Positions 30,807 through 37,464 of a stretch of 37,464 nucleotides of DNA are shown in pieces. This DNA comes from Catellatospora coxensis (GTDB lineage: Bacteria; Actinomycetota; Actinomycetes; Mycobacteriales; Micromonosporaceae): contig NZ_BONI01000086.1 of NCBI RefSeq assembly GCF_016862635.1, positions 1-37,464 of the forward strand. The letters are read 5' to 3'. How positions within the stretch are numbered: position 1 is the first letter of the stretch; every line of letters starts with the position of its first letter. Below the pieces are notes generated by a model. It was not told where the DNA came from. It ran no database searches and saw only the letters and a program-made list of their open reading frames with translations. The position numbers were made by a program, and so were the translations under genes.

Positions 30807-32397
30807 ATGACGGGTTCGGCGGGCCGAACCAGGTGGTGAGGGCGGCGGTGAGGCCGGTGGGGTCGGCCGCGGCGGGAGCGGCCCAGGCGACGTAGCCGTC
30901 GGGGCGGATAAGCAGGGCCGGGGGAGTGCCGGGGTCGCGGGGGCGGGCGTCGATCAGGTCGACGCGGTCGCGCCAGGGAGCGGCCGCGGCGGCGAGCGCC
31001 TGGTCGCCGGTGAGGTCGAGCAGGAGCGGCCGGGCGGCGCGCTGCAGCGACGCGAGGCGGATACGCCGGCCGCCGTGGGTCAGCCGCAGGTCGGGGGCCA
31101 TCCGGCCGAGCAGGGGCGGACCATCGCCCATCGGGTACGGCAGGTCGAGGCCCGCGACGGCGTCGGCGACCTCACGCAGGAACCCGGGTTCGCGCAGGCG
31201 CGCCGCGTACCGCTCGCGCCGGGCGGTCACCTCCTCGCCCGGGGCCATCAGCTCGGCCTGCTCCCGGGTGCGGTCCAAGGCCCGCCGGGCCTGCGGCACG
31301 CGCTCGGCGGCGTAGGTGTCCAGCAGCGCGTCCGGGGCCTGGCCGCGGGCCACCAGGGCCAGCTTCCAGGCCAGGTTGACCGCGTCCTGCAGGCCGAGGT
31401 TGAGATTGGACCCGCCGAACCCGGCGAAGACGTGCGCGGCGTCGCCGGCCACGAACACCCGGCCCGCGCGGTACGGGTCGGCCAGCCGGTTGTTGCGGTC
31501 GGTGAGCCTGCGCAGGATCCACGGCCGGCCGTCGGCGGGCGGATCGGCCACCGGTACGTCCGCGCCGACCACCCGGGACAGGCTGGCCCGCGCCTCGCCG
31601 ACCGACATGGGCGTTTGCTCGCCGGGCGCCTCGGCGTCCCACTCGTGCGTGCTCAGCACGTGCACGCCGGGGATGAACGAGGCGAACGAGAACGCCCCGT
31701 GCGCGGTGCGGTGCAGCTGGTACGGCCGGTACACCGTGCCGTCGGCGGCGCGCAGCGCTCCGGCGGGGGTGAGCGCGGCCCGGGGCAGCACCACGTGCGC
31801 CATGCGGATCACGACCTCGCGGCTGGTCTCGCCGGGGAAGCCGATCCCGGCGGCCTTGCGTACGGCGCTGTGCGACCCGTCGCAGCCCACCAGGTACGCC
31901 GCCCGCAGCCGGTAGGGCCCGTCCGGGCCGTCGACCTCCACCGTGACGCCGTCGCCGTCCTGGGCCAGCCCGCTGAACGCGTGTCCACGGCGGACCTCCG
32001 CGCCCAGCGCGCGGGCGTGCCGTTCGAACGTCTCCTCCATCCGCCGCTGCGGCACCGCGAGCACGTGCAGCGGGTTGGCGTCGCGCAGGCGGCGCAGGTC
32101 GAGCCGGAACCCGGCGTGCGAGAACGCGCGCACGGGGCGGGGCCGGTCGCCGTACGCCCCGGTGAACCAGCGCTGGACCAGGGCCCGGGGGCCGCTGCCG
32201 TGGCGGGCCAGCACGCGGTGGAGGCCCCGCCGGTACAGCACGGTGACCACCTGGCCGACCAGCCCGTTGGCCCGCGGCACCGGGTCGGGCTCGGCACGCC
32301 GTTCCAGCACCACCACGCGTACGCCGCCCAGGCGCAGCTCGGCGGCGAGCAGCAGCCCGGTCGGTCCGCCCCCGGAGATCACCACGTCGGCGTCCAT
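30805..32397 (-). CDS. FAD-dependent aromatic monooxygenase (class A)
   Basis: 530 aa, the length of PheA/TetX/rifampicin-monooxygenase relatives. FAD motifs: GGGPTGLLLAAEL at the N-terminus (GxGxxG), DG motif YLVGCDGSHSAVR near 165-180, and RVFVAGDAAHVFAGFGGSNLNLGLQDAVNLAWKL (GD motif) near 300. A thioredoxin-like C-terminal domain (RPLLLDLTGDQALAAAA to the end) is typical of the group. It hydroxylates an aromatic substrate with NAD(P)H and O2; rifamycin-type drugs or polyketides are possible but not shown. ATG 32397 is chosen for the GGGGAGG 8 nt upstream; the frame extends to 32427 through the promoter. Controlled by two matching operators overlapping its promoter. Confidence 0.93.
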   Translation of the reverse strand: MDADVVISGGGPTGLLLAAELRLGGVRVVVLERRAEPDPVPRANGLVGQVVTVLYRRGLHRVLARHGSGPRALVQRWFTGAYGDRPRPVRAFSHAGFRLDLRRLRDANPLHVLAVPQRRMEETFERHARALGAEVRRGHAFSGLAQDGDGVTVEVDGPDGPYRLRAAYLVGCDGSHSAVRKAAGIGFPGETSREVVIRMAHVVLPRAALTPAGALRAADGTVYRPYQLHRTAHGAFSFASFIPGVHVLSTHEWDAEAPGEQTPMSVGEARASLSRVVGADVPVADPPADGRPWILRRLTDRNNRLADPYRAGRVFVAGDAAHVFAGFGGSNLNLGLQDAVNLAWKLALVARGQAPDALLDTYAAERVPQARRALDRTREQAELMAPGEEVTARRERYAARLREPGFLREVADAVAGLDLPYPMGDGPPLLGRMAPDLRLTHGGRRIRLASLQRAARPLLLDLTGDQALAAAAAPWRDRVDLIDARPRDPGTPPALLIRPDGYVAWAAPAAADPTGLTAALTTWFGPPNPS

Positions 32398-32421
32398 CGC
32401 CGGCCTCCCCTCGATCGCTTT

Positions 32422-32468
32422 TGTCAACCGTAGTTGACACTACGCGAGGGCGTCAACCTGGGTTGACG
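32422..32468 (-). promoter_or_regulatory. Monooxygenase promoter with two GTCAAC-N4-GTTGAC operators
   Basis: Palindromes TGTCAACCGTAGTTGACA (32422-32439) and CGTCAACCTGGGTTGACG (32451-32468) are centred 29 bp apart. On the minus strand the second supplies TTGACG (rc of 32451-32456), followed after 18 nt by TACGGT (rc of 32427-32432), a reasonable -35/-10 pair. Both operators therefore overlap promoter elements, a classic repression layout (TetR- or MarR-type). The predicted start of transcription is near 32420, about 23 nt before the ATG. No matching regulator can be assigned in the window. Confidence 0.75.
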
Positions 32469-32477
32469 GGAGTCTCC

Positions 32478-32527
32478 GGATCTAGATGATTTGTTGTCGC
32501 CGGAGCGACAACAAATCATCTAGATCC
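32478..32527. terminator. Perfect 23-bp palindromic hairpin overlapping the MFS gene end
   Basis: Arms 32478-32500 and 32505-32527 are perfect reverse complements with a 4-nt loop CGGA. The MFS stop (TGA, rc of 32516-32518) and the last codons lie inside the right arm. AT-rich half (GATCTAGATGATTTGTTG) is unusual for this genome. Probably ends the ArsR-MFS transcript. Confidence 0.8.
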
Positions 32528-33784
32528 ACTCGGTGCCGGTTCGCTGTCACGGGGGGAGGTGGTGTTGGGGGTTGCTGTGGGCGGTTCCGGCAGGCGGCGG
32601 TCCAGTTGGCGCCAGGTGGTCGGCGAGAGCGCCGGCAGCAGCGTCGCGCCGAGGTAGCACGCGCCGAAGATCAGTAGGGCCGGGGTGAGGCCGACGTGCT
32701 CCACCGCCCACCCGCCGAGCAGGCCGCCCAGCGGGATGCCGGCGAACCCGATGGCGTTGGACAGGCTGAGCACTCGGGCTTGCAGGTGTTCGGGCACCCG
32801 CTCGAACATCGTCGCCGCCAGGATCGGGTTGACCGCGGCCATCGCCAGGCCGGATCCGAAGGCCGCCACCAGCACCAGCGTCAGCTCGTCGGACAGCGCC
32901 AGCACGGCCAGCCGGGGCGAGCCGCCGATCAGGAACCCGATCGTGAACACGGCATAGCGGGGCGCGCGCGGCGCGAGCGCGGTGAAGACCAGGTTGCCCA
33001 GCACCGCGCCGAGCCCGAACGCGCCGCTCACCCAGCCCAGCGCCTCCGGCGAGCCGAGGACCTCGTCGATCCAGACAGGGACGAACACCGCCCCGTTGGC
33101 CTGGTCGGCCAGGTTCGTCACGAACAGCATGGCCAGGATGCCCAGCATCAGCCGGTCCCCGCGCAGGTACGCCACCCCGCCGCGCAGCGCGGTCAGATAC
33201 GGCTCCGGCGGCGGGGCGGCGGTGTCCGCGGCACGGGCGGGCACCAGCGCGGCCACCAGCACCGCGCACGCCACGAACGAGACGCCGTCGAGCAGCACGG
33301 TGCGCGGCGCGCCCAGCGCGGCGATCAGCACCCCGCCGAGGGCCGCGCCGAGCAGCCCGGCCAGCCGGTTCGCGCCGTCGTAGACGGTGGTGGCGCGGGC
33401 GGTGTCCACCCCGGACGCGGTGATCGTCGAAGGCAGCAGCACCCGCTTGGCGCAGTCGCCGAGCCCGCGCAGCCCGCCGGCGAGCACGAGCAGCACCAGC
33501 AGCACGCCGAACCCGCCGCGCTGCCCTAACGCCACCGCCGCCATCACCGCGGCGCTGGCCAGGTCGGCGACGATGGACACGCGGCGCGGCCCGATCCGGT
33601 CGACCAGGGGCGCGCCGAGGGGTCCGATCAGGACGTACGGCAGCAGCTCGGCGGCGGCGGCCAGGCCCATCCGGGACGGGCTGCCGGTGGTCTCCAGCAC
33701 CAGCCAGGGAATCGCCAGGAACGTCAGCACGCTGCCGATCCGCGACACGGTGCCCGCGATCAGCAGTCCGACCAGGCCCTTCAC
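32516..33784 (-). CDS. MFS transporter, macrolide-efflux-like
   Basis: 422 aa, about 12 membrane segments in two halves with a central loop (ARAADTAAPPPEPYLTALRGG) and the second-half block LAMLFVTNLADQANGAVFVPVW typical of MFS_3/MefA-like exporters. The GTG start overlaps the stop of the ArsR-type gene (GTGA), so the regulator and transporter form one operon. The export substrate is unknown; a hydrophobic drug or metabolite is likely from the family. Its C-terminus is encoded inside the hairpin that ends the transcript. Confidence 0.92.
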   Translation of the reverse strand: MKGLVGLLIAGTVSRIGSVLTFLAIPWLVLETTGSPSRMGLAAAAELLPYVLIGPLGAPLVDRIGPRRVSIVADLASAAVMAAVALGQRGGFGVLLVLLVLAGGLRGLGDCAKRVLLPSTITASGVDTARATTVYDGANRLAGLLGAALGGVLIAALGAPRTVLLDGVSFVACAVLVAALVPARAADTAAPPPEPYLTALRGGVAYLRGDRLMLGILAMLFVTNLADQANGAVFVPVWIDEVLGSPEALGWVSGAFGLGAVLGNLVFTALAPRAPRYAVFTIGFLIGGSPRLAVLALSDELTLVLVAAFGSGLAMAAVNPILAATMFERVPEHLQARVLSLSNAIGFAGIPLGGLLGGWAVEHVGLTPALLIFGACYLGATLLPALSPTTWRQLDRRLPEPPTATPNTTSPRDSEPAPSGSR

Positions 33785-34407
33785 GAGGCCTCCCCGGGCG
33801 TGCCCTCCTCGGCCGGGGAGACCTCGGGCGGAGTCATCTCAGGCGGAGCCACCTCAGGGAAGGGCAGCACCTGGAACTGCACGTGCACCCGGGCGGTGCC
33901 CTCGGGCGCGGGGGAGTCGAGGTCGAACCGCCGGTAGCGCTCGAACACCGCGAACAGGTCGGCCTGCAGCTCCTTCGTCTCCTCGGGGGTGAGCTGCCCG
34001 GTCCAGTCGCTGATCGTGCCGACGCGCTGCCACTGCGGCGGGCGGGTGGCGTACTCGTCGAGGGCGCGGTCGACGCGCGCGGCGTACTGGGCGGCGACGG
34101 CGCGCAGGTAGGCCTCGAAGTCCCCGAACGACTCGGGTTCGACGTGGTCCACGGTCGTGCCCCGGTGCGCGGCCCGCCACCAGCGTTCGCGGTTGTTGCC
34201 ACGGCCCGGTTCGTCGGTCACGAAGCCGTAGAGGGCGAGCTGGCGCAGGTGGTAGCTGGTGGCGGCGCTGGACTGGCCCAGCTGCGCGGCGAGCAGCGTG
34301 GCGGTGGACGGCCCGCGCTCGCGCAGCAGCCCGAGCAGGCGTACCCGCAGCGGATGGGCGAGCCCCCGCAAGGTTCGGGGGTCAAGAGTGATCCGATCGG
34401 CGGCCAT
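33781..34407 (-). CDS. ArsR-type winged-helix regulator of the MFS operon
   Basis: 208 aa. Winged-helix DNA-binding domain at the N-terminus: RTLRGLAHPLRVRLLGLLRE, recognition region SSAATSYHLRQLALYGFV, then a longer effector-type region (FGDFEAYLRAVAAQYAARVDRAL and onward) as in ArsR/HTH_20 regulators, and a Pro/Glu-rich tail. No Cys metal site, so it senses something other than arsenic. ATG 34407 is chosen because TATGTT ends exactly 7 nt upstream with a TTGCCA 17 nt further up, giving a leaderless mRNA; the frame continues to 34563 and ATG 34419 is a second option. Coupled by four bases to the MFS gene and probably represses both. Confidence 0.9.
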   Translation of the reverse strand: MAADRITLDPRTLRGLAHPLRVRLLGLLRERGPSTATLLAAQLGQSSAATSYHLRQLALYGFVTDEPGRGNNRERWWRAAHRGTTVDHVEPESFGDFEAYLRAVAAQYAARVDRALDEYATRPPQWQRVGTISDWTGQLTPEETKELQADLFAVFERYRRFDLDSPAPEGTARVHVQFQVLPFPEVAPPEMTPPEVSPAEEGTPGEAS

Positions 34408-34414
34408 AACCGCC

Positions 34415-34443
34415 AACATATCTTTGCAAAGACTCCTTGGCAA
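34415..34443 (-). promoter_or_regulatory. Leaderless promoter of arsR-MFS with operator in the spacer
   Basis: Minus strand: TTGCCA (rc of 34438-34443), a 17-nt spacer, TATGTT (rc of 34415-34420), 7 nt, ATG. The perfect palindrome TCTTTGCAAAGA (34421-34432) fills most of the spacer, the best place for an autorepressor to bind. Confidence 0.75.
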
Positions 34444-34580
34444 TCCCCGGGTCCGGCCCCCCTCGCCCATGACCTGTCCGGAAACGGCGATCACCACAGC
34501 GCCCGCGGTGCGCGGCCCCCGCCGCGCGCGAGGGCCGGCGGCCGGCTGCGAGCCCCAGGTCAAAGCGGGTCATGCGTTAA

Positions 34581-34624
34581 GAAGGGCACCTTCTACAACG
34601 CGGAGCGTTGTGAAGGTGCCCTTC
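34581..34624 (-). terminator. Terminator after the MacB/FtsX-type permease gene
   Basis: 13-bp perfect stem (34581-34593 with 34612-34624), a bulged T, 6 more bp (34595-34600 with 34606-34611) and loop CGGAG; ends 6 nt from the permease stop. On the minus strand it is followed by TTAACGC. Confidence 0.85.
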
Positions 34625-34630
34625 CTTTCC

Positions 34631-37174
34631 TCAGTCGTGGGCTATGGCGGTGAGGATGTTGATGCGGGAGGCGCGGGTGGCGGGGAGGGCGGCGGCGAGG
34701 ACGCCCAGGGCGGCGCCGGCGGCAAGGTAGATGCTGATGGCGGGCCAGGGGATGGCGAGGGTTTTCAGGCCCTCGTCGGCGAGGCCCTGAACGACGGCCG
34801 CGCCGAGGCCGATGCCGACGGCCACGCCGAGCAGTACGCCGAACACGGTGATCACCACGGCCTCGACGGTGATCATGCGCATGGTGGCCGCCCGGCTCAG
34901 GCCGATGGCGCGCAGCAGGCCCAGTTCGCGGGTGCGTTCCAGGACGGACAGGGCCAGGGTGTTGATGACGCCGAGCACCGCGATGACGATGGCCAGGCCC
35001 AGCAGGATCTGGATCATGAGGAGCATCTGCGCGCCCTCGCCCAGTTCCCGGTCCAGGTACTGCTGCTCGTCCTCGACCAGCATCTCGGGGCTGTCGACGA
35101 GCAGCGCCTCCAGGCCCTGGCGGGCCGCGGCGGCGTCCGCGCCGTCGGCGAGCCGGACGTACGCGAACGACGGCTGCGGGAAGCGCATCCCCGGCACCAC
35201 GTCGGTGCCGAAGATGTACCCGCCGTAGAACGGCACCCGCTGGTAGACGCCGGTGACCCGGTACGCCGCCGGCGAGCCCTTGGGCAGCTTGACGGTGACC
35301 GTGGAGCCCACGGTCAACCCGGCCTGGGCCGCGTTCTGGTCGTCGACGACGACCTCGCCCGGTCCGGGCTGGGCCAGCGAGCCCGCGACGGTGACCAGCG
35401 ACAGGTCCCGCACGACGGCCGGCAGGTCGGTCACCGCGGACGCCCCGCCCGGCTCGTCGTTGATCAGCGCCTGGTCGTTGTACTCGGCGGTGACCGTGGC
35501 GATGCCGGGCACCGCCCGCATCCGGGGCAGCAGCGCCTCGTCGAACGTCGGCAGGATGCCGGGCGACTCCTGACCCGAGATGATCAGGTCGGCCTGGAAG
35601 CCGGTCTCGGCGTCGCCGCGCAGGCTGCGGTCGGCCGAGGTGATCGTGGTGTTCACCCCGGTGATCAGGGCGACGCCGACCATCAGCGCGGCCGCGGTGA
35701 TGGCGGTGCGGCGCGGGTTGCGCCCGGAGTTGAGCCGGCCCAGCCGTCCCGGCACCGACCAGGAGAACAGCCGGCCGAGCACGGACACCACCGGGCGGGC
35801 CAGCACCGGGCTCAGCAGCGACACCCCGATGAAGGTGGCGAGCACCCCGCCCAGCAGCAGCCACATCACCGCGTCACCGCTGGTGGCGAGCCCGAACGCG
35901 ATCGCGCCCGCGCCCAGCGCGCCGATCACGGCACCGCTGACCGTCAGCTTGGTCAGCGGGCGGTCCGGGGTGGCGACCTCCTGCAGGGCGGCGACCGGGG
36001 GCACCCGGGACGCGCGCACCGCGGGCAGCAGCGCGGCGACCACCGTGACGCCGATGCCGACGGCGAACGCGCTGATCACCGCGGCGAGCGGCACGCCGAT
36101 CGAGGCGAGCACGATGCTGCTGAAGTCGGCGGCGAACTTCGCCAGCAGCGCGCCGACGCCGACGCCCGCGGCCAGGCCGAGCACCGAGGCGAGCAGCCCG
36201 ATGGCCAGGGCCTCGACCATGACCGAGCCGATGACCTGGCGGCGGCTCGCGCCCAGCGCCCGGCTGAGCGCCAGCTCCTTCGTCCGCTGCGCCACGATGA
36301 TCGAGAACGTGTTGAGAATGAGGAAGGTGCCGACGAACAGCGCCACCCCGGCGAAGCCGAGCAGGATGTTGTTGAACAGGTCCAGGACCGTCTTGAAACC
36401 GCCCGCGATGGCCGCCGCGGCCTCCTGGCCGGTCTGCACCACGTACTGATCGCCGAGCCGCGACTTGATCGCGTCGCGCAGGGCCGCCGGGTCGGTGCCG
36501 GGTGCGGCGGTCACGCTCAGGCTGGTGTACGCGCCGGGCGTGCCCAGCATCAGCTCCTGCGCCACCGGCTCGGTGAACCGGATCTCGTGCACCGGTCCGC
36601 GGCCGGGCAGGCCGCCCTCGTAGCCGAACACGCCGACCAGCGTGAACTGCTGCTTGGGTTGGGTGGTCAGCACGCCGACCCGGTCGCCGACCTTGAGCTT
36701 GCTCAGCTCGGCCAGCGTCACGTTGATCGCGATCTCGTCGGCGGCCGCCGGCCCGCGCCCCTCGCGCAGCTCCAGGCCGCCGGTCTCACCGGTCCAGTTC
36801 GCGCCGAAGCGCGGCGGGCCGAACGAGGCGACGACCTTGCCGTCCGCGCCGATCAGGCGGGCGCCGTCGGCCTGCACCTCGCCGACGACCTGCGCGACGC
36901 CGGGCACGGCGGCCACCGCGTCGCGGTCGGCGGCGGCGAGCATGCCGGGCACCGGCTCGCCCTCCAGCTCGGACACGTCGATGGCCGGCCGGGCGGTGAC
37001 CAGCACGTCGGTCTCGGCCATCGCCGAGGAGAACATGTTGTCGAACGAGCGGCCCAGCGCGTCGGTCAGCACGAACGAGCCGGACACGAACATCACGCCG
37101 AGCAGCACCGCCAGGCCGGACAGCACCAGGCGCAGCTTGCGGGCGAGCAGGCTCTTCAGGGTGGCGCGCAGCAT
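34631..37174 (-). CDS. ABC exporter permease with two FtsX domains (MacB-like)
   Basis: 847 aa. N-terminal membrane helix (RLVLSGLAVLLGVMFVSGSFVL), a large extracytoplasmic domain (about 40-250), an FtsX block with three helices (VALFVGTFLILNTFSIIVAQRTKELALSRALGAS and on to VRASRVPPVAALQEV), a mid-protein pair of helices, a second extracytoplasmic domain and a second FtsX block (VINTLALSVLERTRELGLLRAIGLSRAAT to the C-terminal TRASRINILTAIAHD). This two-FtsX layout is typical of actinobacterial permeases of the MacB/LolE type, exporting peptides, lipids or drugs. It overlaps the ATPase stop by one base (TGATG). Part of a two-gene operon running out of the window. Confidence 0.94.
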   Translation of the reverse strand: MLRATLKSLLARKLRLVLSGLAVLLGVMFVSGSFVLTDALGRSFDNMFSSAMAETDVLVTARPAIDVSELEGEPVPGMLAAADRDAVAAVPGVAQVVGEVQADGARLIGADGKVVASFGPPRFGANWTGETGGLELREGRGPAAADEIAINVTLAELSKLKVGDRVGVLTTQPKQQFTLVGVFGYEGGLPGRGPVHEIRFTEPVAQELMLGTPGAYTSLSVTAAPGTDPAALRDAIKSRLGDQYVVQTGQEAAAAIAGGFKTVLDLFNNILLGFAGVALFVGTFLILNTFSIIVAQRTKELALSRALGASRRQVIGSVMVEALAIGLLASVLGLAAGVGVGALLAKFAADFSSIVLASIGVPLAAVISAFAVGIGVTVVAALLPAVRASRVPPVAALQEVATPDRPLTKLTVSGAVIGALGAGAIAFGLATSGDAVMWLLLGGVLATFIGVSLLSPVLARPVVSVLGRLFSWSVPGRLGRLNSGRNPRRTAITAAALMVGVALITGVNTTITSADRSLRGDAETGFQADLIISGQESPGILPTFDEALLPRMRAVPGIATVTAEYNDQALINDEPGGASAVTDLPAVVRDLSLVTVAGSLAQPGPGEVVVDDQNAAQAGLTVGSTVTVKLPKGSPAAYRVTGVYQRVPFYGGYIFGTDVVPGMRFPQPSFAYVRLADGADAAAARQGLEALLVDSPEMLVEDEQQYLDRELGEGAQMLLMIQILLGLAIVIAVLGVINTLALSVLERTRELGLLRAIGLSRAATMRMITVEAVVITVFGVLLGVAVGIGLGAAVVQGLADEGLKTLAIPWPAISIYLAAGAALGVLAAALPATRASRINILTAIAHD

Positions 37175-37464
37175 CAGAGCTCTGTCCCCACCCGGTCCAG
37201 GCTCTTCAGCGTGTCCAGCACCCGCTCCGGGGTGGGCCCGGTGAGCTCGGCGACGATCTGGCCGTCGGCGAGGAAGACGACCCGGTCGGCGTACGAGGCG
37301 GCGACGGCGTCGTGGGTGACCATGACGATGGTCTGGCCGTACTCGGTGACGCTGCGGCGCAGGAAGCCCAGCACCTCGGCGCCGGAGCGGCTGTCCAGGT
37401 TGCCGGTCGGCTCGTCGGCGAAGACGACCTCGGGCCGGGACACGAGCGCGCGGGCGCAGGCGAC
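37174..37464 (-). CDS. ABC transporter ATP-binding protein, MacB/LolD-like (N-terminal part missing)
   Basis: The frame is open to the window edge. The visible 96 residues begin V-A-C-A-R-A-L, the end of the signature region, and hold Walker B VVFADEPTGNLD, the D-loop S-R-S-G, the H-loop IVMVTHD and the C-terminal strand DRVVFLADGQIV. The GTG at 37443 is an internal codon, not the start. It partners the two-FtsX permease downstream. Confidence 0.93.
   Translation of the reverse strand, partial: VACARALVSRPEVVFADEPTGNLDSRSGAEVLGFLRRSVTEYGQTIVMVTHDAVAASYADRVVFLADGQIVAELTGPTPERVLDTLKSLDRVGTEL

Noticed and set aside
33781-34407. Arsenic/metal-responsive ArsR
   Set aside because: No Cys pair in the recognition helix or termini; only the winged-helix type is ArsR-like.
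1-37464. Biosynthetic gene cluster or prophage
   Set aside because: The LAL regulator, monooxygenase, methyltransferase and exporters are spread over the window in separate operons; no PKS, NRPS, terpene, RiPP or phage structural gene is present.

Overview
The window is very GC-rich, with strong third-position G/C bias, frequent GTG starts, apparently leaderless genes, LAL/LuxR and ABC-F proteins, a predicted mycothiol-dependent dehydrogenase and several secreted polysaccharide-active proteins. Together these point to a filamentous actinobacterium. Micromonosporaceae is my best inference from gene content. It looks chromosomal: I see no integrase, transposase, phage gene, tRNA, rRNA or CRISPR array.

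Layout. 1-5.9 kb (+): end of a sugar ABC permease translationally coupled to a GH1 beta-glucosidase, a six-TM protein of unknown function, a 22-bp inverted repeat with a G-rich tract, and a large LAL-type LuxR regulator. 6-8.5 kb (-): PIG-L deacetylase, serine hydrolase, and a small secreted His-rich protein. A 420-bp divergent spacer with four TetR-like boxes leads to a CPA1 Na+/H+ antiporter, a UBP zinc finger protein and an ABC-F ATPase (8.9-12.6 kb, +); the ABC-F start lies inside a duplicated 52-bp element that encodes a coupled minicistron. 12.7-18.5 kb: secreted CBM2 zinc protease-like protein (+), the mscR/MBL pair for mycothiol-linked formaldehyde oxidation (-), a GNAT, a small membrane protein, and a secreted ricin-lectin/pectate lyase behind a clear promoter plus LacI-type operator. 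18.5-22.2 kb: Eis-like acetyltransferase, an amidase split from its signal peptide by an apparent one-G frameshift, a VapBC pair and a DUF2809 protein. 22.3-26.3 kb: WGR/beta-propeller protein, septum-formation-like lipoprotein, HAD hydrolase and a methyltransferase flanked by inverted copies of a 58-bp element. 26.4-30.6 kb: an osmoprotectant (OpuC/ProU-like) ABC system around a small HAD gene. 30.6-34.6 kb: FAD monooxygenase with twin operators, then an ArsR-MFS operon. 34.6-37.5 kb: MacB/FtsX-type ABC exporter, cut by the window end.

The genes do not form one pathway. They are short functional blocks separated by well-formed hairpins at nearly every convergent junction: plant-polymer breakdown (permease/GH1, CBM2 protein, pectate lyase), stress and osmotic adaptation (antiporter, OpuC, mscR, Eis-like), and export/resistance (ABC-F, monooxygenase, MFS, MacB-like). 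The least explained items are the SERSEE-type minicistrons, the 58-bp inverted pair around the methyltransferase, the WGR-propeller protein, the His-rich secreted protein and the frame-split amidase.
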